Assembly (NCBI GenBank): GCA_021108415.1
Contig: JAIOQX010000006.1
Span: forward strand, 310,001 to 374,000
Reading direction: 5' to 3'
DNA from: Acholeplasmataceae bacterium
GTDB taxonomy: Bacteria; Bacillota_I; Bacilli_A; Acholeplasmatales; Acholeplasmataceae
DNA: 64,000 bases
The position numbers and the translations under genes are program-made. Positions 17,092 to 26,439 of the stretch are shown here, in pieces. The notes under the pieces were generated by a model. It was not told the DNA's origin and did no database searches. It worked only from the letters and a program-made list of their open reading frames with translations. The stretch's first letter is position 1, and each line of letters begins with the position of its first letter.

Positions 17092-17571
17092 AAAAGCAAA
17101 GAGCCAAAAACCGATAAAAGAAGATTTATTATTGGGTTTATGATAGTTTCGATATTAAGTGTATTTTGTAATATGATATAAGATTTTTTAAACTAAAGAT
17201 AAATATATGTATTAACAATTCACAATTAATATTAAACAGAAGATATCCTTAAAAAGCTATTTCTTCAATTTAAGTAGATATTCACTAATTACACAACCTA
17301 ACCTAAAACCAAACCTAGGTTAGGTTTTTAGATACTATTATTACACATTGATTAAAGATCTATTAAACCAATAAAAGAGATAGTCCATAAAACTATGTTA
17401 AATCGTAATAAAAAGAATCAAGCATGAATAGCAAAAAAAGAATAATAAATTCAATGAATCAAGGAGTTATGGAAAGCTATGATTTTTGAACAATGAATCT
17501 TTATTGTATTACATATGTTATTGGTTATATAATGCTTATTGTGATATTCTATTTAATAAGAGGTGATAAAT
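17092..17571 (+). other. 480-bp gap with a terminator
   Basis: Apart from the hairpin at 17295-17329 and a TATAAT at 17528-17533 ahead of the PfkB gene, I see no gene or repeat here. Confidence 0.5.
17295..17329 (+). terminator. strong terminator
   Basis: AACCTAACCTA (17295-17305) and TAGGTTAGGTT (17316-17326) are perfect 11-bp arms, followed by a T-run. It lies about 200 bases beyond the DUF6054-like gene. Confidence 0.75.
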
Positions 17572-18468
17572 ATGAGAGCTTTAGTTTTAGGTACCGCAGG
17601 AGTTCAAGTTAATATACCAATTGAATCTTTTCCATATCATTACAAATCAATACATTTTATGGATGATAAAGTTGAAATGGATATCGCTGGTGTTGGATAT
17701 TCACACTTAAATATATTGGGAAAATTAGGAGACGAAGTTACTTTTTTAACAGGTATTGGAAATGATGTTTTTGGACAGGTAGTCAAACAAGCTATTATTA
17801 ACACAAATGCAAAATGTATTATTGAAAAAAAGGATAAAGCAACATTAGTTTCAACCATTTTATATGACAAAGAAGGGAATCGCTCTATTCTAAGAGAAGG
17901 TAGAAAAGATTATCTATATAAAATGAAACATGAAACATACAAGAACCTATCAGATGATTTTGATGTGGCATTGTTCTCAATGGCTGGATTCTCTAGAGAT
18001 TTACTACATGTTGTTAGCGCTAAAAAAATTCCAATCGCAACCGACTTGCAGGATGTTAGTAATTTATCAAATGAATATGGTAGAGATTTTATGAACTTAT
18101 CAGATATAATCTTTTTTAGCGATGACAACTTTAAAGGAGATATTCATTTACTTGTGTCTAACCTTTATAAAGAACATAACTATAAGATTATTGGTGTAGG
18201 ATTAGGCAATAAAGGGTGTTTGCTCTGTGAGAATGGTAATATACAATATTATCCAGCAATTTCTGTTAATGTTGTTAATACTGTTGGAGCTGGAGATGCA
18301 TTATTTGCATGTTTTATCCATTGTTATTTTAATGGTGATGATGCGGATACCGCAATTATGAAAGCACAAATTTTTGCATCAAATAAAATAAGATACAAAA
18401 CAGCATCACAAGGCTTCCTAGATAAAGAAACTTTAAATAACTTATATAAAGAGTATGATAAGGAGTAA
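17572..18468 (+). CDS. PfkB-family carbohydrate/nucleoside kinase
   Basis: Ribokinase-fold sugar or nucleoside kinase of 298 residues. ATG 17572 follows AAGAGGTG. N-terminal signature: DIAGVGYSHLNILGKLGDEV (about residues 37-56) then TGIGNDVFGQ. The C-terminal PfkB motif NTVGAGDALFACF (about 239-251) holds the catalytic Asp. The substrate cannot be told. Three bases after its stop comes a protein-kinase-like gene, so the two form a bicistron. I infer a linked function because the spacing is tight and the pair has no other close partner. Confidence 0.88.
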   Translation: MRALVLGTAGVQVNIPIESFPYHYKSIHFMDDKVEMDIAGVGYSHLNILGKLGDEVTFLTGIGNDVFGQVVKQAIINTNAKCIIEKKDKATLVSTILYDKEGNRSILREGRKDYLYKMKHETYKNLSDDFDVALFSMAGFSRDLLHVVSAKKIPIATDLQDVSNLSNEYGRDFMNLSDIIFFSDDNFKGDIHLLVSNLYKEHNYKIIGVGLGNKGCLLCENGNIQYYPAISVNVVNTVGAGDALFACFIHCYFNGDDADTAIMKAQIFASNKIRYKTASQGFLDKETLNNLYKEYDKE

Positions 18469-18471
18469 GCT

Positions 18472-19551
18472 ATGAATGATAGACAAAAAAAGCAAATGGA
18501 TTTTCATAATAGTAATGAAAATATTATTATAGGCGATCAATCTAAATTACCAATAAGTATAAATCTTTTGAAAGATCCTCTAAAATTAGAAGCATTAGGA
18601 TATGTAGAGAAAATCTTCGATAATGGATTAACTGCAACTGTCTATAAGTTGAAAATTGACAGTAAAACATATAATCTTAAGATTAAGAGAGAAACAAGTC
18701 TTGTCAAAAATATAGATGGACAAACATCCTATTTAAATGAAATACAAAGAAGAAGAGATTTTGAGATGTTTAGAAAATCAGATTCTATAATAGATGCTGG
18801 AATTGTAAAAACTATTTATGCAGACTATCGTCTAGGCATTATGTTATCTGATTGGATAGATGGGTTTGTACCAGTTAAATATACAAGGAAAATAATCAAA
18901 AATCTATTTAAGTTAACTTGGAACATAGAGAAGTATGGTGTAATGGAATGGGATTTATGTTCAGGTAATCTTTTAGTAAATGAACAAGAAGATATATTCC
19001 TATTTGATTTTGGATATATGTATTCCCATAATCCATTGACAGATTTTAATTCAGAAGGAAAGTCTAATCCATTATTTAATAGCGTAGAAAGGTTTGAAAC
19101 CCGAGCCTTTTTACCTTATTTGTTAAATATAAAAGATGAGAAAGATATATTAAAATTTTATAAAATAGAAAAGGAAGAAGCGGTTGAGATATTTAAAGAA
19201 AAAATTAAATGGCTCATAAGTAAAAATGCAGATGATGATATTATTGAAATGAATAAAATCGAATTAGATAAATGGAGCAACGCTTTAAAAAGCAAAAAAG
19301 CGTTAAAGAAACTTTATGCTTTAGAGTCTCTACGTTCATATGTATTAGACATACATGATGATATATCTGGAAAAAGTTGTTCGAAACATACAATTCAAAA
19401 GATTGATGTGGTAATGAAGATAATTAGTTCAAATCATGATTTCCTTTCAGAAAACAACGGATATCTATGGGATGATATAGGCTTATCAAAGATTGAATTA
19501 TTGGTAAAATATAATAATATTAGAGAACTTGCAAATAAATATCAATTGTGA
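18472..19551 (+). CDS. protein-kinase-like/aminoglycoside-phosphotransferase-like protein
   Basis: 359 residues, cytoplasmic. It has a kinase-like fold: a possible nucleotide-binding lysine in YNLKIKRE (about residue 64), then EWDLCSGNLLV (about 161-171), which matches the catalytic loop pattern D-x(4)-N, and LFDFGYMY (about 178-185), a DFG metal-binding motif. This arrangement is shared by lipopolysaccharide-kinase, RIO/ABC1 and aminoglycoside phosphotransferase families; I cannot place it further. AAGGAG lies before ATG 18472, inside the end of the PfkB gene. The C-terminal 130 residues are helical and charged with no recognised domain. Substrate, protein or small molecule, is unknown. Confidence 0.7.
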   Translation: MNDRQKKQMDFHNSNENIIIGDQSKLPISINLLKDPLKLEALGYVEKIFDNGLTATVYKLKIDSKTYNLKIKRETSLVKNIDGQTSYLNEIQRRRDFEMFRKSDSIIDAGIVKTIYADYRLGIMLSDWIDGFVPVKYTRKIIKNLFKLTWNIEKYGVMEWDLCSGNLLVNEQEDIFLFDFGYMYSHNPLTDFNSEGKSNPLFNSVERFETRAFLPYLLNIKDEKDILKFYKIEKEEAVEIFKEKIKWLISKNADDDIIEMNKIELDKWSNALKSKKALKKLYALESLRSYVLDIHDDISGKSCSKHTIQKIDVVMKIISSNHDFLSENNGYLWDDIGLSKIELLVKYNNIRELANKYQL

Positions 19552-19676
19552 TCTTGTGGGAATATAAAACTTACATTTAGATGGAATACTTGATATATGA
19601 TAAGTAATAAGTCGCAAATAAAAATAATCTAATGAGCCATATCACAAATAGTTGTAACTCTTGACATAAACACAAC

Positions 19677-19700
19677 AAAAAAGCCAGTTCAGGTTTTTCT
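19677..19700. terminator. possible bidirectional terminator
   Basis: AAAAGCC and GGTTTTT (one G-T pair) around AGTTCA, with A-run and T-run on either side. Confidence 0.45.
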
Positions 19701-19818
19701 TTTATAAAATACCAATAATCTATTGTAAAACGTGCTATAATATAATTATTGTAAATTAAATAAAACATTGTTTTTAATTTATGTAATAACATAAGATAAA
19801 TGTTGGGGGAGATATCAA

Positions 19819-20892
19819 TTGAAAAAACTAAAATCTAAAAAAATAAAAATTGTAACAAGATTTCTTATTGGAATAGTATTGGCATCAGTAATAACATTCG
19901 TTTATATACAACCAGTTCTTAGTAGGGGAACTCTAAAATATATTAAAGAGTTTTCAGATTATAAAGATAATGATTTTTACTTTAATAACAACAGTATGGA
20001 TATTACAATTCCTTCTACAGATAGAGGGCTGTCTTCTTATGAAACTTCTGATATTTTTTCGACTGATCTTAGTTTGATAAACACAATGAATACTGAGTGT
20101 TATTTTGTAAACACACCAGTCTATACAAAATGTAATGTGAATTATAATGAGTATCAGGTAAAAGTAAGACGTAATTTGAACTCGATAACATATAGTATTA
20201 AACAAGAAAATAAGCACATTGAGCTAAAGATGAATAAAGGTAAAGGTATGTCAGTTGAGACGAAATACTATAATGATGGAAAACCTAGTTCTACTACTTT
20301 TGCAGAATATGTTTATAATGATCACATGTATTCCTATGTAATTGCTGATGACAATGAATTGTATATGTATGAATATGTAGATGTTGAATTTGGGAAGTTG
20401 TTTGAATATGATAATAGGGGTGAATTAGGTCATGCGACAAACTACTATGATGTTGACAAACAAGTGAATTATTATGTAGAGTTTTATCCAAGAAATTTAG
20501 TGATTGATTACACAACTATAAAATACACAAATGAGTATAATAACATAGAGGCCTTAGTAAGTATAGATAGTCCACAATCATATAGGAAATTTCAAAGAGT
20601 AAGATGGAACTTACTTCATTTAGATAACGATAACATGATAAATGAATCTGATATCACATATATTGATGGTATGCCTTTCTATGATAAAGATATAGATTTA
20701 AACATCAGAACCAATGAGGATGATGTTTTGGTTTTGGATATCGATGGTCTTTTTAGTGATTTTTTTACAGATGAAATGATAGACACAGAAATAGATTATA
20801 TATTAAATAACTATGAAGCGTGGTATTTAGAGTATGGAATTACAGTCGATTCAACTACTTTTGACAGATACTATTATCCTGAGACAGATTAA
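19819..20892 (+). CDS. single-pass anchored extracytoplasmic protein, unknown
   Basis: 357 residues starting at TTG 19819, with GGGGGAG 10 bases upstream. A basic start (MKKLKSKKIKIVTR) and one membrane segment (about residues 14-32) precede a long hydrophilic domain rich in Tyr, Asp and Asn, with two close cysteines (NTECYF and YTKCNV) that could form a disulfide. No lipobox. I do not recognise a family. Two ~90-residue parts with YxxE/DY-rich strands suggest beta structure. Monocistronic. Confidence 0.65.
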   Translation: MKKLKSKKIKIVTRFLIGIVLASVITFVYIQPVLSRGTLKYIKEFSDYKDNDFYFNNNSMDITIPSTDRGLSSYETSDIFSTDLSLINTMNTECYFVNTPVYTKCNVNYNEYQVKVRRNLNSITYSIKQENKHIELKMNKGKGMSVETKYYNDGKPSSTTFAEYVYNDHMYSYVIADDNELYMYEYVDVEFGKLFEYDNRGELGHATNYYDVDKQVNYYVEFYPRNLVIDYTTIKYTNEYNNIEALVSIDSPQSYRKFQRVRWNLLHLDNDNMINESDITYIDGMPFYDKDIDLNIRTNEDDVLVLDIDGLFSDFFTDEMIDTEIDYILNNYEAWYLEYGITVDSTTFDRYYYPETD

Positions 20893-21089
20893 GCTATATT
20901 GATATATTCAATAATTAAAGAGATAAGGTTGGACTGTTGTGAAATAAACAGAAGGTATCTGGACATCAGATTTTAGTAAAGTTGAGATTCACACAGATAA
21001 TTGTTGATGTTAATCAATAAATGATAAAAATGATTTATTATTTTTATGTTATAATATAAAAAACTATTTCTATAAAGGGGGAACTAAAA

Positions 21090-21566
21090 ATGAAAGCTAC
21101 GATGAAATTGAAAATATGGGGTTTTACTCAATTGGCTATAGCAGTTCTACTGATAATTTTAGGTAGCACCGTTTTTCGAGATATAAGTTGGGACGGCATT
21201 ACTTGGAAGCCAAATTTTGCACTTTTTGTTCCAGGCATGTTTTTAGCCGTTTTATCTCTACCAATTATTGTATCGGGATTTAATCCACAAATTGTAAAGT
21301 TTGGATCTAAGTTACAGTCAGAAGTAATAGATTATGCAGGTGAAGATATGAGACAGGCAATTTCTAAGTCTGCACATACAGTAATACCAGCGGTAACACC
21401 ATCAATTAAGCAAGCTTTATCAGAAATTAAGAATGAAAAAACAAAAGATGAAGATGATTCAATAGAGGAAGAACTCATTGAAGCTAAAAAACTACTAGAT
21501 GATCACTTGATTAGTGAAGATGAATATAAACAAATGAGAAAAAGTATCCTTGGTATTAAATCCTGA
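21090..21566 (+). CDS. two-TM protein with C-terminal SHOCT domain
   Basis: 158 residues. Two membrane segments (about residues 12-28 and 45-65) are followed by a linker and a C-terminal SHOCT-type motif (EAKKLLDDHLISEDEYKQMR). SHOCT domains are short helical oligomerisation modules found on many unrelated bacterial proteins; the role here is unknown. GGGGG precedes ATG 21090. A strong terminator follows at 21662. Confidence 0.75.
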   Translation: MKATMKLKIWGFTQLAIAVLLIILGSTVFRDISWDGITWKPNFALFVPGMFLAVLSLPIIVSGFNPQIVKFGSKLQSEVIDYAGEDMRQAISKSAHTVIPAVTPSIKQALSEIKNEKTKDEDDSIEEELIEAKKLLDDHLISEDEYKQMRKSILGIKS

Positions 21567-21661
21567 TAGTCTACTTTATAAACATACTTAAAGGCGATAT
21601 CAAGAATTATAAAGGATATAAAAAGATATAGCAGAATATATGAAATTATTAAATGATCAAG

Positions 21662-21691
21662 AGTTCTTCTCATCATCGAGAAGAACTTTTT
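21662..21691 (+). terminator. strong terminator
   Basis: AGTTCTTCTC and GAGAAGAACT are perfect 10-bp arms around ATCATC, followed by TTTTTCTT. Confidence 0.85.
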
Positions 21692-21716
21692 CTTATGTAC
21701 AAATATATATTGGTCG

Positions 21717-21815
21717 ACCTATAATATTTATGTGATACAATAAAAACTAGTAGGGTGTATATGATTTAGAAATTTGCAAATATTAAGATTAAAAATACAT
21801 GACACAAAAAGAAAT
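21717..21815 (+). pseudogene. decayed 5' fragment of an XRE gene like 8918
   Basis: The stretch with ATTTATGTGATACAAT, then GTAGGGTGTATATGATTTAG and AATATTAAGATTAAAAATAC, parallels 8875-8980 upstream and downstream of the XRE start, down to ACATGACACAAAAAGAA, which is identical in both. Frame is lost after the start region and the rest of the gene is missing. The matching upstream sequence shows that promoter and leader were copied too. Confidence 0.7.
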
Positions 21816-21938
21816 TTTACGATAATTGAAGAATATTTGGATACCTTAACAAAAGATGATGTTTTTCATTTCAAAGTTAATGAATCCATTAAATGAATAA
21901 GTATATAATATAAATAGTATTGAAGAGAGGTCTTTTCT

Positions 21939-22700
21939 ATGAACAAAGCTTATATCACAGGTATCACAGGTACGGTAGCACCATATCTAAAAGTCGAGTT
22001 AGAGAAAAACGGGTATAAAGCATATGATAAACATATTAGAATTAATGATGACTCTGATATTTCTTTATCGATAGATTATCTTAGAGAAGTTAAACCCAAT
22101 ATTGTTTTTCATTTAGCTATGGGAAGCAAAAAATGGGCAGAAGCACTATCAAAATACTGTTTTGATCATAACATTATTTTTGTTTACATCTCGACTGCAT
22201 CTGTTTTTGAAGATAATGCAGGTGGACCTTATAGGAAAGACACCGTTGTTACAGTGACTAACGATTATGGCGCATATAAGTATGCATGCGAGAATCTAGT
22301 AAGAAAGGTTAATCAAAATGCGTATGTTTTACGTATCGGTTGGCAGATCTCTGATAAAGCTGATATGACATCTAACAATATGTTCCACTTTATCAAAGAT
22401 CAATTAGATCAATATGGATCTATTCATGTAAGCACCTGTTTTTATCCATCTGTATCGTTTTTAAATGATACAGTAAAAGCGATCAGAACAACTATAGAGA
22501 ATAATCCTGCGGATTTATACTTAATTAATAGTAATGATACTTTATCACTTTATGATATCATCCAAGCACTAAAGACTAGATTTAATAAAGAATGGAAGAT
22601 ACAGGGTAATCAAGATTTATGTAGAAATGATATCATGATTGATGAGCGCGTACAAATTGTAAAGCTAAAAGAGATTTATGATTTATTTATGCTTAAATAG
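21939..22700 (+). CDS. RmlD-like NAD(P)-dependent sugar epimerase/reductase
   Basis: 253-residue short-chain dehydrogenase of the extended/atypical type. It has a glycine motif GITGTVAPYL (about residues 8-17), the catalytic Ser region ISTASVFEDN, and the YxxxK pair in YGAYKYACE (about 110-118). Overall organisation follows dTDP-4-dehydrorhamnose reductase (RmlD) and related proteins, but no rhamnose or nucleotide-sugar genes are nearby, so the substrate is open. GAGAGG precedes ATG 21939. Confidence 0.8.
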   Translation: MNKAYITGITGTVAPYLKVELEKNGYKAYDKHIRINDDSDISLSIDYLREVKPNIVFHLAMGSKKWAEALSKYCFDHNIIFVYISTASVFEDNAGGPYRKDTVVTVTNDYGAYKYACENLVRKVNQNAYVLRIGWQISDKADMTSNNMFHFIKDQLDQYGSIHVSTCFYPSVSFLNDTVKAIRTTIENNPADLYLINSNDTLSLYDIIQALKTRFNKEWKIQGNQDLCRNDIMIDERVQIVKLKEIYDLFMLK

Positions 22701-22818
22701 ATAATTGCAGCAGTAAAGAAACACATGATAACGATAGTTGTCTAAAAATTGATGATCACTTTTAAGGATATACCTTTTAGTAACTGATATAATAAATTTA
22801 AGAAAAGGACGTGTTTAT

Positions 22819-23631
22819 ATGAAATACTTAAAAATGAATAACGGATTAACTATACCTGTACTAGGCACTGGTACAAATACTTTTGGAAAAGAAAATAATG
22901 ATTTTTTTGCCAAGATCACCTATGATACTAAAGAACTCTCCTCTGCAATCAAACTAGGTTATAGATTAATAGATACTGCTATCTATTATCGCAATGAAGC
23001 AGTTATTGGTAAAGCAGTTAGGGAATCAAACATTGATAGAAGTGAATTTTTTATCACATCCAAAATTCCTGAGAAAAAAGAATTTATTGAAACAGATGAA
23101 TCTGTTAAATATCATGTAGAACAATCGCTTAAAGCTTTGGATATAGGTTATATTGATCTATATTTAATGCATTTTCCACTTGAAACTAACCAAGAGAACT
23201 TAAGAGTGTGGCGCGTATTAGAGGAATTTGTAAAAAGAGGTCTTATTAAATCGATTGGTGTGTCTAATTTTAATGAAGATCAACTAGCATATTTGATAAA
23301 GCATGCAAGTATTAAACCTGTACTTAATCAGTTCCAATCATATCCAGGTAAGCATCAACAATCATTAATAGATTTTTGTAAAGCTAATGATATTATTCCT
23401 GAAGCATATCAATCACTTGCTAAAATAGATGTTAAAATTAAAGAAGTATTGATCAAACTTGCTAAGCCATATAAGAAAACATGGAGTCAGGTTGTTTTAA
23501 ATTATCAAATCAATGAAGGTTTAGTCGTGATTCCTAAATCACATAGTAATCAACACCAGTTTGAAAATTTCGATGTATTTGATTTTAAATTAACCAATAA
23601 AGATATAGAAACTATAAAAGCTATGTGTTAA
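22819..23631 (+). CDS. aldo/keto reductase
   Basis: NADPH-dependent carbonyl reductase with a TIM barrel, 270 residues. The catalytic tetrad is visible: Asp in GYRLIDTA, Tyr in YYRNE, Lys in ITSKIPEK and His in LMHFP. The family signatures IGVSNFNEDQL and VIPKSHSNQHQFEN (cofactor site) are present. It resembles the 2,5-diketogluconate reductase/YtbE-type group; the true substrate is unknown. AAAGGAC precedes ATG 22819, and a TATAAT lies near 22790. Confidence 0.9.
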   Translation: MKYLKMNNGLTIPVLGTGTNTFGKENNDFFAKITYDTKELSSAIKLGYRLIDTAIYYRNEAVIGKAVRESNIDRSEFFITSKIPEKKEFIETDESVKYHVEQSLKALDIGYIDLYLMHFPLETNQENLRVWRVLEEFVKRGLIKSIGVSNFNEDQLAYLIKHASIKPVLNQFQSYPGKHQQSLIDFCKANDIIPEAYQSLAKIDVKIKEVLIKLAKPYKKTWSQVVLNYQINEGLVVIPKSHSNQHQFENFDVFDFKLTNKDIETIKAMC

Positions 23632-23720
23632 AACTCATTGCACTTTATTTATAAATATGATACTCTAGTTATAAAGTGAAATTTATAGGTTCTAATAATT
23701 TATGCTTTATGGAGGGTAAA

Positions 23721-24446
23721 ATGAAAAAAGTTTTAAATGTTTGTTTTCTATTTATTTTTGGCATAATTATGGTTGGATGTGCAAAAACATATGACTTTAA
23801 TTATGATGATATAAAACAAAACAACACGAGCTCTACAGTTTTAACAACTGAACTAACTCTAGATGTAGTCAACAACAACATATATGATTTACTAGTATTT
23901 GAAAGTAATGAAAGTGAAAACTTCGTTTTTGTAGATAAGGGCACAGTTAAATATATGAGTTTTATTTTCTCTATAATTAATAGTGAAATTGATCAAATCA
24001 AAAAGAAATATTCGATCACTGATATGATTGAATTTATTACCCTTGATATTGAGAAGCAACGAGTTTATATCGTACCTACCTCAGCTAATGAAAACAATCT
24101 TAAAGATGTATTCGTAATTGATTTTGATATTGATGAAGTGTTACTTACTATAGACTCATATGATAAAGATAGTTTGATAAGTTATCATGAAGTATTAAGT
24201 AGTATAAATACAAGCAGTATTTTAAATGCAGTGTTAAAAAGTGAAAATGAATTGATGCTATTTTCTTTCTTATCAGGATTAGATACCGTGAGTAAGATAG
24301 CATTGTTGGAAGGGTTTGCACCTTCTTATAGTGTCTCTGAAAATGAAATAGATTTTAGAGTTGTCGCTTTTGACCATAACGGGATTCATTTTTATGAAGA
24401 TGAAAGCATTATTGATATAGAGGAAACAGTTGTCGAAGTACATTAA
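23721..24446 (+). CDS. lipoprotein of unknown function
   Basis: 241 residues from ATG 23721, selected because GGAGGG lies 5 bases upstream and the signal peptide then starts properly (MKKVLNVCFLF); the frame is open back to 23676. The lipobox is IMVGC. The mature protein is acidic and Ser/Asn-rich without a recognisable domain. It faces the ABC transporter operon across a bidirectional terminator. Confidence 0.75.
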   Translation: MKKVLNVCFLFIFGIIMVGCAKTYDFNYDDIKQNNTSSTVLTTELTLDVVNNNIYDLLVFESNESENFVFVDKGTVKYMSFIFSIINSEIDQIKKKYSITDMIEFITLDIEKQRVYIVPTSANENNLKDVFVIDFDIDEVLLTIDSYDKDSLISYHEVLSSINTSSILNAVLKSENELMLFSFLSGLDTVSKIALLEGFAPSYSVSENEIDFRVVAFDHNGIHFYEDESIIDIEETVVEVH

Positions 24447-24468
24447 CTTAAAAAAAATGACTAATATA

Positions 24469-24501
24469 AAAATCCCGTTTCTTAATTGAAACGGGATTTT
24501 T
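24469..24501. terminator. bidirectional terminator
   Basis: AAAATCCCGTTTC and GAAACGGGATTTT, perfect 13-bp arms around TTAATT, between converging genes. Confidence 0.9.
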
Positions 24502-24556
24502 AATTCAATATTTATATTTAATTACATGTTTGATAAAAAATATAGAAAATTATTAT

Positions 24557-25582
24557 CTAGCGTATTAAAAATGAAAATATAATTGCTGCAAACATAGGAA
24601 CAAAGATAAATATTAGATCTTTTGGTTTAATTTTAACGGATCTTCTATAGATGAAAAATCCAATAAACCCTGCAGACATTAGAATTACAAACATAAGATA
24701 AGAAGTTAAACCAATGAGATTAAAAGTAGATAAAGTAAGTAAGAATAATAAAGAAGGAATATAAAATAAATAGCCTAATTTAGATGAACTTATTGATCCA
24801 ATATACTCTGTTTTTTGTGATTCTATATTTTTTAAATCATAAATAAACATACATATACCTAAACTAATAAAAATAATTAAGTTTATGATAATCATGATCC
24901 AATCACTTCCAGTAACTATCCCATATCCAGAATTTCCAAGTCCAGCTCCTCTCATCAAAGATGTACTAATTAAACTTAAAGCATAAAATGGATTAAATAT
25001 AAAACTAGAAGAAAAACCTACATATAGACTTACGTTAAAGGCAAAGCTTAAAGATAGAAAAAACAATTGAAACAAAATGATAAATGCGATGCCATCAATG
25101 ATATTTTTAGCTCTCAAGAATGCAAAAGTTGATAGTGTGTAAATAATAAGTATAAATAAAATAACAAGCATATAAAGAAATAAGAAATATTTAAATTGGT
25201 ATATAAAAGGATATCTAACATTAAGTGCAATCAAGCCCAGTAGAAAAATACTTGTCCAAACAATTACCGCTTGAAGTAGACCAAACAAATAATGAGATAG
25301 AAATAAGTCTTTTCTTGAAATCGGAAGCGCATAAAACAAATCAACTTCTTTTTCATTTCTAAGTGATCCAAATCTAAAGATCACAATGATAGTTACAATA
25401 ATCATCATAAGCACGACAGATAAATTAAAGATGAGCGGATCATCATAGCTGACCATGCCATAATTGTTTCTATCTAAAGAAGAAGATAGCAGAGTAATGA
25501 TTAATATAAAAGATGGAATCATAGCCATAACAATTGTTTGTAATAATTTTTTAGATAGTAAATACTTTAAATAGAGTTTCAT
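24557..25582 (-). CDS. ABC transporter permease, YtrC/D-like
   Basis: 341-residue integral membrane protein with about eight membrane segments and an early RFGSLRNEKEVDLFYALPISR segment typical of ABC-2-type permeases for antibiotic or peptide export. It overlaps the ATPase gene by 4 nt and is the last gene of a three-gene operon led by a GntR regulator. That arrangement matches Bacillus ytrA-ytrB-ytrC/D, which responds to cell-envelope antibiotics. Substrate not known. Confidence 0.85.
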   Translation of the reverse strand: MKLYLKYLLSKKLLQTIVMAMIPSFILIITLLSSSLDRNNYGMVSYDDPLIFNLSVVLMMIIVTIIVIFRFGSLRNEKEVDLFYALPISRKDLFLSHYLFGLLQAVIVWTSIFLLGLIALNVRYPFIYQFKYFLFLYMLVILFILIIYTLSTFAFLRAKNIIDGIAFIILFQLFFLSLSFAFNVSLYVGFSSSFIFNPFYALSLISTSLMRGAGLGNSGYGIVTGSDWIMIIINLIIFISLGICMFIYDLKNIESQKTEYIGSISSSKLGYLFYIPSLLFLLTLSTFNLIGLTSYLMFVILMSAGFIGFFIYRRSVKIKPKDLIFIFVPMFAAIIFSFLIR

Positions 25583-26439
25583 GATTGACCCCCTTGATGC
25601 ACCATAAAATATTCTTCAAACGAAAGTGGAAGTTCATCCTTTATTCGATATAAACTTTCATCTATATAAAGATTTATATCATCGGTTGCTTCAATAACTA
25701 GTGTAAGAATTCTACCATCTTGTTGATAGTACTGTGGTTTTTTGTTGAGAGTAATCGGATTGATATCATTTAAGATAATTTGATATTTAATCAATTTGTG
25801 CACTTCAGTATCAATGTTTCCATAGTGCTTAAAGTGACCATCATCAATTAGACCAAATGTATCACAAATATCTTCTAGTTCACGAAGTGAATGGGAAGTT
25901 ATAATCATGATTTTATCTTTATGATCCTCAGAAATCATTAGTTTTTTAAACTTCAGTCTTGCTGCAGGATCTAGGCCATCAAAAACTTCATCTAATAAAA
26001 GATATTTTGCTCCAGATGCAAAAGCTAAAGCTATATATCCTTGACGCTTCATGCCTTTAGAAATTTGTGATAAATTCTGATTAACATTGAGTCCAAACTG
26101 ATTTAATATACTCTCAAATAAATGATTATCAAATGGATAAAAGACCTTGTATAAATCAGCTAAATCTTTAAATGACATTTGATGATTAAATGGTGGTTGA
26201 TCAGATAAATAAAATAATTTTTTCTTTGCCTCTACATGATCAAAAACGGATTGTTTATCAATATTAATTACTCCCTGAGAAGGCTTAATAATGCCCATAA
26301 CCATTTTAAGCAATGTAGATTTACCCGCACCATTTATACCAATGAGTCCAAAGATTGTACCATTTTCTAATTTTAGACTTAGATTCTTTATTACTTGATT
26401 TTCATCATAGTTTTTGTATATATTTTTTATTTCAATCAT
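25579..26439 (-). CDS. ABC transporter ATP-binding protein, YtrB-like
   Basis: 286 residues. Walker A is GINGAGKST (about residues 34-42), the signature is the variant SQISKGMKRQ rather than LSGGQ, and Walker B is LLLDEVFDGLD followed by the switch His in ITSHSL. The signature deviation is common in ABC-2 exporters of this type. It overlaps the regulator gene upstream by 8 nt and the permease gene by 4 nt. Together they form one exporter. Confidence 0.93.
   Translation of the reverse strand: MIEIKNIYKNYDENQVIKNLSLKLENGTIFGLIGINGAGKSTLLKMVMGIIKPSQGVINIDKQSVFDHVEAKKKLFYLSDQPPFNHQMSFKDLADLYKVFYPFDNHLFESILNQFGLNVNQNLSQISKGMKRQGYIALAFASGAKYLLLDEVFDGLDPAARLKFKKLMISEDHKDKIMIITSHSLRELEDICDTFGLIDDGHFKHYGNIDTEVHKLIKYQIILNDINPITLNKKPQYYQQDGRILTLVIEATDDINLYIDESLYRIKDELPLSFEEYFMVHQGGQS

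Larger units (their letters stand above)
21567..21938 (+). other. 372-bp gap with terminator and gene remnants
   Basis: It holds a strong terminator (21662-21691), a decayed copy of the 5' part of the XRE gene at 8918 (21717-21815) and a 26-codon open tail ending in FHFKVNESIK (about 21818-21895) that looks like the C-terminus of a lost gene. The rmlD-like gene starts at 21939. Confidence 0.6.

Noticed and set aside
17295-17329. AACCTAACCTA repeat as telomere-like or mobile element end
   Set aside because: It is a single perfect hairpin followed by a T-run, best explained as a terminator.
20935-21000. Third copy of the 89-nt terminal block after the 19819 gene
   Set aside because: Only GTGAAATAA and a few scattered words are shared and no tRNA tail follows; chance in AT-rich DNA is sufficient.
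21939-22700. galE (UDP-glucose 4-epimerase) completing the Leloir pathway
   Set aside because: At 253 residues it is too short for GalE and its layout fits RmlD-like reductases; it also lies 28 kb from galT/galK.
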